Below are positions 24,564 through 34,598 of a stretch of DNA of 64,000 bases, one piece after another. Every line of letters starts with the position of its first letter. Position 1 is the stretch's first letter. The stretch covers positions 259,468 to 323,467 of the forward strand of contig CAJJDN010000027.1 in NCBI GenBank assembly GCA_905182985.1, given 5' to 3'. The position numbers and the translations under genes were made by a program. The notes beneath the pieces were generated by a model, which saw only the letters and a list, made by a program, of their open reading frames with translations, was not told where the DNA came from and did no database searches. Source of the DNA: Paramecium sonneborni (taxonomy: Eukaryota > Ciliophora > Oligohymenophorea > Peniculida > Parameciidae).

Positions 24564-25716
24564 TCAAATATCTAATTCTTCTTCATTTTAAAGGATAGCA
24601 AAATATTTATCAACTTCAGATTAAGGAATTGATAATGCATCCTTGAATGACCATGTTGGAACATGATTTTTATCAACTAACACTTATTTAACTCCTTCAA
24701 AAAAATCAGATCCTTACATAATCCTATTAATTTTAAATATTTAATCTACCTTCTCACTATACGATAATCCATCTTCAAATTTTCTCTTAAATCAAGTTTT
24801 TACCCTCTTTTGATTTATTCAAAGATGATTCTCAATGAGAGTGGACATTATTCTTTTAAAATTTTTAAATTATCTTATCCAAATTTTTGATTTTGATGAT
24901 TCTATAGATTGTTAAATATCTATTCTAAAGTTTCACCTGAATATCCAGGCTCAATATTTGATAATTATTATTTAATTGTAAAATCAGGTAACTAAAGCGA
25001 ATATTGATATTTAATAATACTTGATTGGGTTAGAATTATTTGACAATATTTTATACATCATTTAAGTTTTGACTTTATATAGTTCCAATTTTAGATATCA
25101 AATTTTACAATTCAGATGATTAAACATAAAAATCAGCTAAACCAGCATGAACTAAATCAGCACCTTTTAATCTAAATCCACTCAAACCTAAATAATAACC
25201 TAATCTATGTTATAATCTAGATAGAAAATATCCTCCTCCTACATCTGTAAACAATCCCAATTTAGCCTCAGGCATAGCAAAAACACTTTTTTCAGTTGCT
25301 ATTCTAACAGGTGCATGAATTGACATTCCTACTCCTCCTCCCATCACTATTCCATCCATTAATGCTACTAAAACTGGTTTTAATGTTGCCAATCTATAAT
25401 CCAATTTATATTCATCAAAAAAGAATTATTTTAATGCACTTGGAGGATTTTACTCTGAAGGTTAAGTCTTTGCAAAATATAATGTTTTTATATCACCACC
25501 AGCACAAAATGCTTTGCCTCCTTCTCCACTTAAAATAATGCAAGTTGCTGAATTTGAATTATCTAAAATTTAATTTAATTCTGCAATCATTGGTAGGTTT
25601 AGAGCATTCAATTAACTTGGTCTATTCAATTTTATATTCAATGCTGATCCAACTCTACTTGTTAATACTTAAGATGAAGATGAAGAAAACATAGCACTTA
25701 TTATACGTAATCTCAT
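24564..25716 (-). CDS. HIBCH: 3-hydroxyisobutyryl-CoA hydrolase, mitochondrial
   Basis: About 365 residues after splicing two introns (29 nt near 25010; 26 nt near 24740). Enoyl-CoA hydratase/isomerase fold: GGKAFCAGGDIK forms the oxyanion/CoA site, and LMDGIVMGGGVGMS is the crotonase signature. The HIBCH-specific MPEAKLGLFTDVGGGYFLS contains the catalytic Glu and Asp. The C-terminal region has SLRIIFEQIKRG and a basic segment ending in VDKNHVPTWSF, typical of HIBCH rather than of simple crotonases. The first 15 residues are Arg/Ser rich and acid-free, consistent with a mitochondrial targeting peptide. It hydrolyses 3-hydroxyisobutyryl-CoA in valine breakdown. Confidence 0.92.
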
Positions 25717-25837
25717 ATTTTTTTAATTATCTAATTATTATATATATATATCATATGTCCAATTAGTTCATTTGAATATATATGATATCAAGTTTATTTA
25801 AACTTCTAGAATATAAATAAATTAAATCTCAGAGCTA

Positions 25838-27500
25838 ATGAACTCACCAAAAAAGAATGCTTTTCCAACTCTAAACAACCTTAAAATTATACAATCCTCT
25901 TATGGTCAAAGAATCAATAAATGTGTAATTATTTTAATTAATAATTGTTAGACTCCTCTTGTGATCAAAAAGGACACCAAAAAGATTATTGATACAAAAT
26001 TACTATCATAAACATCTATCGAATAAGCTAAACAACGCTTTATTTCTAATCAAGAAAGATAGAAATAATAGTAGAAAAGCCTACCTCCTATTATGAAAAA
26101 AAAAGAATTTCATTAAAGAAGTGTTTCAGTTTCTGCCCCTAAAACGCAATATTCAAAATACTTTTATTTTATAGGAGAAGGCAATAACAATCAACTAATT
26201 AAGAAATTATTAGATGAAAGATAAAATTGGGTATAAGTTAAGGACCCAAAATCTAAAAAAATTAATTTTAAATGGTAAGAAACTGAAAAGGGTTATGAAT
26301 ATTAAACAATCAATTAAAAAGAATAAGCTATTTAAATGCTTAATCATTTTGAGTTTCACTCAGAAATTTCTGATAAGTTTAAGTTAGCTGTCAATTTTAA
26401 AGCATATTGCGATGTATCTAATTTTTATAATAAAGAAAAATAGATTAAATATATATGATTACATTCCAACCACCTTTGCAATAGAATGCACCAATGAAAA
26501 TCTTAGATCTGAGTTATTTTAGTTTATTTCCTTTTATCGATAAAATTGTCCTCAACACAAATTAGCAGAATTGGATAAAACAATCAAATAGAATTTCTTT
26601 TCTTTTACAACCCTTTATGATAACAAAGTAAATCATTATCCAACTCTATTTGGTAATGAGAACTTATGGATTTTTAAACCTTCTAATATGAATTAAGGTA
26701 GAGGAATACATGTTGTAAGAAGTTTATAGGAAGTTTTGGATATTTAAAATAAATACCAAGGAGGATATAAGGAAAAATTGTTAGAAGTCAAAAGAAATGA
26801 ACAAAATGAAATAATTAATAAGGTGGTTTATTTAAATACACTAGTGACAGAATAATTTGTTATTCAAAAATATATTGAAAAACCATTTTTAATTGATGGG
26901 AGGAAATTTGATATTAGAGCTTATGTTTTATTGACTTCAAATTTATAGATATATTTTTATAGAGAAGGTTAATTGAGATTGGCAACTGAAAAATTTGATA
27001 CAAAAGTTTAATCAAATTATGTTCATCTCACAAATAACGCTATTTAATATACTCATCCATAATATGGAAAATCTGAAGAAGGAAATTAATACAATTTTGA
27101 TTAGGCTCAAAGTTTATTTAAAAAAGATTTTCGAAAAGATGTAAGAATAATTTAAATTTAGATTTTAGCAAAAATTAAAATGATATCTTATACTGCATTT
27201 TAAACAGTAAAGCATAAAATAAATAAATAAAAAAGAAAAAACTGTTTTGAAATATTTGGAATGGATTTTATTATAGATGAATAATAATATCCTTGGTTGA
27301 TAGAAGTAAACACAAATCCAAGTTTAGAAGTAACAAGCAAATTATTGGATTAATTATTTCCAAGAATGGTTAATGATGCATTTTAATTAACAATAGATTT
27401 AGTTTTTCCTTAAAATGAACCAAATCACAACTACCCTTTAATGAATTATAAAAATGATGAAAATCTATGGGAAAGTATGGGATATCTGTAATCATCATGA
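25838..27500 (+). CDS. Tubulin tyrosine ligase-like (TTLL) glutamylase/glycylase
   Basis: About 535 residues. A 22-nt intron (GTATC...AAAG, near 26413) and a probable 27-nt intron near the start give one frame. The Gln/Lys-rich N-terminus (residues 1-150) is followed by the TTL domain: FKPSNMNQGRGIHVV (ATP grasp), [36 protein letters not shown], then [19 protein letters not shown] with NTNPSLE ligating Mg-ATP. This set is diagnostic of TTLL enzymes that add amino acids to tubulin tails in cilia and cortical microtubules. Whether it glutamylates or glycylates cannot be told. The 3' 1,002 bp recur at 27699-28700 as an assembly copy; this upstream copy holds the full gene. In the true locus it lies tail to tail with the ataxin-10-like gene, 79 bp apart. 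Confidence 0.9.
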
Positions 27501-27697
27501 ATAAAATTATTTATTTATTTAAAATCAATAAAATATATCTTAAGTGTATTTATTATATATAATATTTATATGAACAATATCATTTATAATTTTGAAGATA
27601 ATCTCTTAATTCTTCACAATCACACAGATTTCTAATAATTAATGTTGCCCATTCCCTCTGTTGATGCGAATTATTAACATTAGTAAAATGAATGATA
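26499..27697. repeat. First copy of a perfect 1,199-bp tandem duplication (assembly overlap)
   Basis: Every base compared matches 27699-28897 at an offset of exactly 1,200, the extra base being the single N at 27698. It spans the 3' part of the TTLL gene and the last 118 bp of the ataxin-10-like gene. Confidence 0.9.
27580..27697 (-). pseudogene. Artefactual 3' stub of the ataxin-10-like gene
   Basis: This 118-bp piece equals 28780-28897, the C-terminal end of the ataxin-10-domain gene, cut by the N at 27698. It is part of the duplicated contig end, not a real second gene. Confidence 0.8.
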
Positions 27698-27698
27698 N
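27698..27698. other. Single ambiguous base at contig join
   Basis: A lone N sits exactly between two identical 1,199-bp blocks. It marks where two overlapping contigs were placed end to end without merging. Confidence 0.9.
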
Positions 27699-28700
27699 AA
27701 TCTTAGATCTGAGTTATTTTAGTTTATTTCCTTTTATCGATAAAATTGTCCTCAACACAAATTAGCAGAATTGGATAAAACAATCAAATAGAATTTCTTT
27801 TCTTTTACAACCCTTTATGATAACAAAGTAAATCATTATCCAACTCTATTTGGTAATGAGAACTTATGGATTTTTAAACCTTCTAATATGAATTAAGGTA
27901 GAGGAATACATGTTGTAAGAAGTTTATAGGAAGTTTTGGATATTTAAAATAAATACCAAGGAGGATATAAGGAAAAATTGTTAGAAGTCAAAAGAAATGA
28001 ACAAAATGAAATAATTAATAAGGTGGTTTATTTAAATACACTAGTGACAGAATAATTTGTTATTCAAAAATATATTGAAAAACCATTTTTAATTGATGGG
28101 AGGAAATTTGATATTAGAGCTTATGTTTTATTGACTTCAAATTTATAGATATATTTTTATAGAGAAGGTTAATTGAGATTGGCAACTGAAAAATTTGATA
28201 CAAAAGTTTAATCAAATTATGTTCATCTCACAAATAACGCTATTTAATATACTCATCCATAATATGGAAAATCTGAAGAAGGAAATTAATACAATTTTGA
28301 TTAGGCTCAAAGTTTATTTAAAAAAGATTTTCGAAAAGATGTAAGAATAATTTAAATTTAGATTTTAGCAAAAATTAAAATGATATCTTATACTGCATTT
28401 TAAACAGTAAAGCATAAAATAAATAAATAAAAAAGAAAAAACTGTTTTGAAATATTTGGAATGGATTTTATTATAGATGAATAATAATATCCTTGGTTGA
28501 TAGAAGTAAACACAAATCCAAGTTTAGAAGTAACAAGCAAATTATTGGATTAATTATTTCCAAGAATGGTTAATGATGCATTTTAATTAACAATAGATTT
28601 AGTTTTTCCTTAAAATGAACCAAATCACAACTACCCTTTAATGAATTATAAAAATGATGAAAATCTATGGGAAAGTATGGGATATCTGTAATCATCATGA
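27699..28700 (+). pseudogene. Artefactual 5'-truncated copy of the TTLL gene
   Basis: It repeats the last 1,002 bp of the TTLL gene with the same stop codon (28698-28700) but has no start, because it begins at the contig join. It should be ignored when counting genes. Confidence 0.85.
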
Positions 28701-28897
28701 ATAAAATTATTTATTTATTTAAAATCAATAAAATATATCTTAAGTGTATTTATTATATATAATATTTATATGAACAATATCATTTATAATTTTGAAGATA
28801 ATCTCTTAATTCTTCACAATCACACAGATTTCTAATAATTAATGTTGCCCATTCCCTCTGTTGATGCGAATTATTAACATTAGTAAAATGAATGATA
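27699..28897. repeat. Second copy of the perfect 1,199-bp duplication
   Basis: Identical to 26499-27697. Unlike the first copy it continues into unique sequence at 28898, so the ataxin-10-like gene is intact here while the TTLL gene is not. Confidence 0.9.
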
Positions 28898-29859
28898 GGG
28901 TCTAAGGAAGTTACTAAAATTTTGATATAAAAGATACAATTATTTTTAAGTTCTTCCCAAACGGTTTTATTAATATGAACCATGTTGGCAATAAATCTAA
29001 GGAAAATGGAAATGAGTTCATCATTTTATTGTGTAGCAACTTAAGAGAGGGATTCCTTAAATTATTGAGGATAGAATAAAGTTTGTATTTATGGATTATA
29101 TCCACCCATAAAAGTTATTAGGGAATAGAATTTGAATTTGTGAAGTGGAGGGAGGTCGGAATGTATAAGAAATTAAAGATCTTGGATACTAAGTTGAATG
29201 CCTATTCTAATGAAATGGTATAGAAGTGTTACTTATTATGATTGGAGTATAAGGATTGAATGTCTTAACTTATGGGGAGATAATTATGTATAAGAGATGG
29301 ATAAACTTTGTCATCAATAGTTTTTTAAAGCAATTGAAAGATGAAATCAAAGAGTTGCATATCATTATGGTAAAGTAATTGGAGATAGGATTGTTGATAA
29401 GTTTCATGAAAAATATTAACAAAACAGTAGGTAAGCCATTCTAATATTTCTGGGTTTTGACTAGTTAGTGATTAATTGATTATGAAAATGGTGAGATCTT
29501 TGAAAAAGGATTGAAATAGGAAATACTGTTTGTCTATTGTGTTTTTGAGCATGTTATGTATGAAAATTAAATATGCTTTATGAATTTTGAGATCTTTAGA
29601 GTCTAGGAGAATTTGTTTATAGATCTGAATTTGGAAATTATGGAGGATGAATTAAGCATTGTTTTAATTGGCAGTGATGAAATTTGTTAACCATTATTAA
29701 AAGTAGAGGAAATTAATTTGATCAAATGGTATGTTGAGAAGCCATGTAGGATTGGTTTGGATAAATTGAAACATGTGATTTTACTTAGTGGGATATTGCA
29801 TAAGAAGTCTGAGTTAATGAAAATTGTTATTCGATATATGTTCTTCAATTAGTTCCATA
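28780..29859 (-). CDS. Ataxin-10-domain protein
   Basis: About 345 residues from ATG 29857-29859. A frame change near 29300 is best explained by an intron of about 38 nt (GTTTATCC...CCATAAG), which restores a good frame to the end. The protein is armadillo-like and helical throughout. The C-terminus carries the ataxin-10 signature: a helix with WEELKNNCIFYIKILVTSLD, then HQQREWATLIIRNLCDC, matching the N-x-R-E-W-x-x-x-A-I-R-N-L consensus. Ataxin-10 homologues act in cytokinesis and cilia-associated assembly, but the biochemical role is unclear. It is divergent from the NEK kinase, with only 31 bp between the start codons. The 38-nt intron is longer than usual, so this junction is the weak point. 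Confidence 0.75.
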
Positions 29860-29890
29860 ATAATAAATATATAATAAAAAAATAATAAAA
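29860..29890. promoter_or_regulatory. 31-bp bidirectional intergenic region
   Basis: Only 31 bp, all A/T, separate the start codons of the ataxin-10-like gene (minus) and the kinase (plus). Both 5' UTRs and any core promoter must fit here or overlap the coding regions. Confidence 0.5.
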
Positions 29891-32017
29891 ATGCTCAAAT
29901 ATTTGGATAAATATGTCGAGTATGAGACTATTGGGAAAGGCAGTTATGGTAATTCAATAATTAAATTTAGGATCTGCACACCTTGTACGTTCTAAGTCAG
30001 ACTAATAAGTATATGTGGCCAAGAAAATTCAATTATTCAATCTGAAATCAAAAGAGCAAGAAGATTCAAAACGAGAAGTTGATAATTAAATTTAATAATT
30101 AGGTGTTGGTTTTATAGAAATTGAAACATCCTCATATAGTACAATATATAGAGAACTTCAATGAAAATGATACGCTTATAATAATAATGGAATATTGTGA
30201 AGGTAGTATTTTCTGTAATCCATTAGAGGGAGACTTATCATTTCATATCAACAGGATGAGTCAAAGAAAAGAATACTTCCCAGAATAAATTATATTGAAT
30301 TGGTTTCTACAATGCTCCCTTGCTCTCAAATATATCCATGAATAAAAAATATTGCATCGAGATATCAAGAGTCAGAATATCTTTTTATCATCAAATGGTT
30401 TTGTTAAGATTGGCGACTTTGGTATTTCTAGAGTCTTAGAACATACTTAAGATCAAGCCAATACTGTAACAGGAACTCCTTATTATATGAGGTAATAACT
30501 TAATTTTAATTATTAGTCCAGAAATTTGTGAAAATAAACCTTATACTTATAAAAGTGATGTTTGGTCTCTTGGCTGTGTGTTATATGAACTTTGCAATTT
30601 ATCTCATGCCTTCAAATCTAATAATCTTTTAGGTTTAGTTAATAGGATTGTCAAAGAATAAGCTTCTGCAATCCCCTCACATTACTCTAAAGAATTAGCT
30701 GATCTCATTAATAAACTCTTAATTAAAAATGCAGATCAGCGACCTCATACTTCTGAAATATTCAATTTCCCTCTTATTAGAAATACTATGCAATAATTTG
30801 TTGCAATGTAAGGCAAAGTTCAATATCAAGCCCCCATTAAAAGAACCAATACACATAACTAAATTGGAAAAATGATCAAATAAGAAGAAACTACTCAAAT
30901 CAATTCCACAACAACTTATGATAATACTTTTGATACTGTTTAATCTATTGATTTAAGTTAATTAACTCCATCATAAAGATTGCAAATGAAAAAAGAAGAA
31001 AAAATTAAAAGAGAATAAAGAGAATTAGCACAAGCAAGCAAACAAAGCTTTGCTTAACAATAAGCTAGTTAACAAAGGAAAATTCAAGATCTTTAAGGTG
31101 GATAATCTTTAGATTACAATCAAAAAAGAAAATAACAATAATAATATCACGAAGAATTACAAAGATAATAATAATGTAAATTATAAGACTCATAAACAGC
31201 CACCAAAAAACCCCAACAATAACCTTAAACTACTAATAAATCTAATATGTACAATTATGATGAAACTTTAGTAAGCCAATATGAAAAAACTTCATTAATG
31301 GTATTTTTGATTTGTATTCTTTAGTTATAAAATGAATCCAAAAAGTATAATGATACCTTTAAAAAAGAATTAGAATAATTTGATAGAACTGTTGATTCTG
31401 AAATGTGCCAATCTACTTATGATAACACTACTACTTAGGAAGAAAAGACCGTCACTAAATCTTAATTAGATAGATTTACTACTAATTATCAAAATAAAGA
31501 ATTTTCTGTCACTTAATAATATTAAGATGAAGAATTTGAAGAATACAATAGTGATGAAGATAATGAAATCATTAATCATAGACTTACTGTTAAGTAGGGA
31601 AATAGTGAAATTGAAGAAGTTGTCAAATTGTATTAAATTTAAATGGATCAAACTGTGAAAAAATCATAAAGTAATAAACTTGAAGGTATTTTTTAAATTT
31701 ATACTTGAGATATCTAAGAGATTAGTTAAGAGAGTTGGAATTCATCTTCTGCTTCTCCATAAAAAGTTCCTATTAATAATGATGATCGAATCTAAATATT
31801 AAGGAAAAAGGCTATTGCTACCATGGGTTCAGACCTATTTAATAAAGCCTATTAATTTATGAGTCATCATTTATCTAAAGGAACTGGAAGTGCAGATGTA
31901 ATTATATTATTTAATAATTAGATTCGAAAAAACTTAGAAGAAATTGTTGGCAAAAGTAGAATGGGAGATTGCATGTTGATAGACGAAATATTATATTATG
32001 AGAATTATTCTAAATGA
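29891..32017 (+). CDS. NEK-family serine/threonine protein kinase
   Basis: About 650 residues with six or seven introns of 22-26 nt, each restoring the frame. The kinase domain is in the first 265 residues: glycine loop GKGSYGSAH, lysine in YVAKKI, EYCEEGDL hinge, HRD motif [12 protein letters not shown] motif IGDFGISR, activation segment [17 protein letters not shown] and DVWSLGC. The NEK character comes from the DLSFHI segment, the LALKYIH helix and the GTPYYMSPE segment. The C-terminal half is Gln/Lys-rich with coiled-coil potential, acidic Glu/Asp spots, and a final conserved-looking helix region. NEK kinases in ciliates control cilia length and microtubules. Several introns are multiples of three. 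Together with the TTLL and STPG genes it adds to a cilia theme. Confidence 0.88.
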
Positions 32018-32201
32018 AATTAATTTAATTAAAAAATCATATTCCACTTCAAATTATATATATTATTTATTATTTATCACCTTCTTATATATATAAAATC
32101 ATTCAAACACCACCAATACATTTTCTTGTAACTAGTTTAACTAATTAAACCTATGTAATAAATTCTAGATTTAAGTCATATCATTTCAAAATAAGCAGCT
32201 T
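32018..32201. other. Intergenic before tRNA-Gln
   Basis: 184 bp, AT rich, with a short TATA-like run near 32060-32100. No ORF was seen. Confidence 0.4.
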
Positions 32202-32274
32202 AGGTCGTATGGTGTAGTGGTTAGCACCTTGGACTTTGAATCCAGTGACCCAGGTTCGAGTCCTGGTATGACCT
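32202..32274 (+). tRNA. tRNA-Gln (anticodon UUG)
   Basis: Cloverleaf of 73 nt. Acceptor stem AGGTCGT pairs with ATGACCT. The anticodon stem TTGGA/TCCAG encloses loop CTTTGAA, so the anticodon is TTG and reads CAA. The T arm has GGTTCGAGTCC (B box). A run of six T at 32278-32283 fits RNA polymerase III termination. This is the ordinary CAA glutamine tRNA, not one of the UUA/CUA tRNAs that read TAA/TAG in ciliates. Confidence 0.93.
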
Positions 32275-32353
32275 AAACTTTTTTATTTATTTATATTTTT
32301 ATATTATTCATTTACTTAAATTCAAATATTCTAAAATTATATATTAATTGAAA

Positions 32354-33398
32354 TCAAAGTTCTGGAGCCACTTATCCAAACTTCTAGATTGGCTTTATTA
32401 AAACTGACTATTTTTTTTTTAATTTAAGACTGTTTCTTAAAGTATTTAAACGATTATTTAATCGTTTCGAAGGGTCTCTCTTTATTTTTTCAGTATTTTT
32501 AACATTTCTCTTTTTACTCATATATTTCTAAATAAAAAGAAATGGATAAAGCATATATCTTTATAATTTATTAATGAATTGTGATTACCATTAAAAAGTA
32601 TTTTTTTAAGCTAAATTGATAACTTCATTATAATTATAACCTTTGAAAAAATAATCGTAAGTTGTCAGTAGTTCAAATTCATATAAATTTTATTAATGAA
32701 ATGACCAATAGATTGGTTCAACTTAGAGATAAGCTTTTTAAACAGTTTTATCATTTTCATTTAATTCTAATTCTCTTTATAGCTAATGGTACAAATTAAT
32801 AACATTTTCCATCATATTCTCATTAAAATCAGAAACACTAAAATATTTTTTTCTATCGTGCTTCTTTTCACAACTACTATTACTATCACTATTGCTACTT
32901 TCTTCATTTTCTTCACTTTTCTCATCTTCTTTTATAACATCTACTTTATGAATTAATAAATTCTTTGGACTTTTACCAATATTTGAAGGAATGTTTAAAT
33001 TAAAAAAAGATTGTTTTCTATTTTACAATGCTTAATGAAGACTTTATTTAGTATCCTACAACTTAGCATTAGTAGATTATTGTATTGGAGAATCACTGAT
33101 AAGTCTTTTTGATTTTTAAACAGCAGCTTAAAATCCATCAATCTAAATTTTATTACAAGGACTAGGATCTCCATTTGAGGTGATAGAATCTTAATCAAAA
33201 ACTAATAAAACTTTTTGTTATTCTTAGATTTATTATTGATTTTCATTTTAAAAAAAATAAGCGAATTGTTAAACTAAATCTTTTTCTAATCTTGATCTTC
33301 TAATAATTTAGTCATTATTAAATCTTTTTGAAACATTTCTTTCATAAATTTTTCTTTCTTAAATTTATGGTAATAAATATTTCTTTAAAATAGCTTCT
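32354..33398 (-). pseudogene. Artefactual 3' fragment of channel D
   Basis: This equals 33554-34598, the last part of the channel D gene including its stop. It is interrupted upstream by the N at 33399, so it has no start. It belongs to the duplicated contig end. Confidence 0.85.
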
Positions 33399-33399
33399 N
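33399..33399. other. Single ambiguous base at second contig join
   Basis: A lone N between two identical 1,199-bp blocks, the same pattern as at 27698. Confidence 0.9.
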
Positions 33400-34598
33400 T
33401 TAGGTCGTATGGTGTAGTGGTTAGCACCTTGGACTTTGAATCCAGTGACCCAGGTTCGAGTCCTGGTATGACCTAAACTTTTTTATTTATTTATATTTTT
33501 ATATTATTCATTTACTTAAATTCAAATATTCTAAAATTATATATTAATTGAAATCAAAGTTCTGGAGCCACTTATCCAAACTTCTAGATTGGCTTTATTA
33601 AAACTGACTATTTTTTTTTTAATTTAAGACTGTTTCTTAAAGTATTTAAACGATTATTTAATCGTTTCGAAGGGTCTCTCTTTATTTTTTCAGTATTTTT
33701 AACATTTCTCTTTTTACTCATATATTTCTAAATAAAAAGAAATGGATAAAGCATATATCTTTATAATTTATTAATGAATTGTGATTACCATTAAAAAGTA
33801 TTTTTTTAAGCTAAATTGATAACTTCATTATAATTATAACCTTTGAAAAAATAATCGTAAGTTGTCAGTAGTTCAAATTCATATAAATTTTATTAATGAA
33901 ATGACCAATAGATTGGTTCAACTTAGAGATAAGCTTTTTAAACAGTTTTATCATTTTCATTTAATTCTAATTCTCTTTATAGCTAATGGTACAAATTAAT
34001 AACATTTTCCATCATATTCTCATTAAAATCAGAAACACTAAAATATTTTTTTCTATCGTGCTTCTTTTCACAACTACTATTACTATCACTATTGCTACTT
34101 TCTTCATTTTCTTCACTTTTCTCATCTTCTTTTATAACATCTACTTTATGAATTAATAAATTCTTTGGACTTTTACCAATATTTGAAGGAATGTTTAAAT
34201 TAAAAAAAGATTGTTTTCTATTTTACAATGCTTAATGAAGACTTTATTTAGTATCCTACAACTTAGCATTAGTAGATTATTGTATTGGAGAATCACTGAT
34301 AAGTCTTTTTGATTTTTAAACAGCAGCTTAAAATCCATCAATCTAAATTTTATTACAAGGACTAGGATCTCCATTTGAGGTGATAGAATCTTAATCAAAA
34401 ACTAATAAAACTTTTTGTTATTCTTAGATTTATTATTGATTTTCATTTTAAAAAAAATAAGCGAATTGTTAAACTAAATCTTTTTCTAATCTTGATCTTC
34501 TAATAATTTAGTCATTATTAAATCTTTTTGAAACATTTCTTTCATAAATTTTTCTTTCTTAAATTTATGGTAATAAATATTTCTTTAAAATAGCTTCT
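33400..34598. repeat. Second copy of the second perfect 1,199-bp duplication
   Basis: Identical to 32200-33398. It runs on into unique sequence at 34599, so channel D is complete only through this copy. Confidence 0.9.
33402..33474 (+). tRNA. Duplicate of tRNA-Gln (UUG), probably an assembly copy
   Basis: Base-for-base the same as 32202-32274, including the flanks and T-run terminator. Because the whole 1,199-bp block is repeated next to a single N, I take it as the same gene shown twice. Confidence 0.85.

Larger units (their letters stand above)
32200..33398. repeat. First copy of a second perfect 1,199-bp duplication
   Basis: Identical to 33400-34598 at an offset of 1,200, with a single N at 33399 between them. 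It holds a tRNA gene and the 3' third of channel D. Confidence 0.9.

Noticed and set aside
25311..25538. Universal-code ORF on plus inside the HIBCH gene
   Set aside because: It is the reverse-strand shadow of a clear enoyl-CoA hydratase-fold gene.
26400..26470. Apparent frameshift in the TTLL gene
   Set aside because: A 22-nt intron ending AAAG gives a continuous frame into the YDYIPTTF segment, so no indel is needed.
32202..32274. tRNA might be a UAA/UAG-reading suppressor-type tRNA of ciliates
   Set aside because: The anticodon loop is CTTTGAA, giving anticodon TTG (reads CAA); UUA or CUA would be needed.
33402..33474. Second tRNA-Gln as evidence of tRNA gene amplification
   Set aside because: The tRNA lies in a perfect 1,199-bp duplicate next to a single N, so it is almost certainly the same gene assembled twice.
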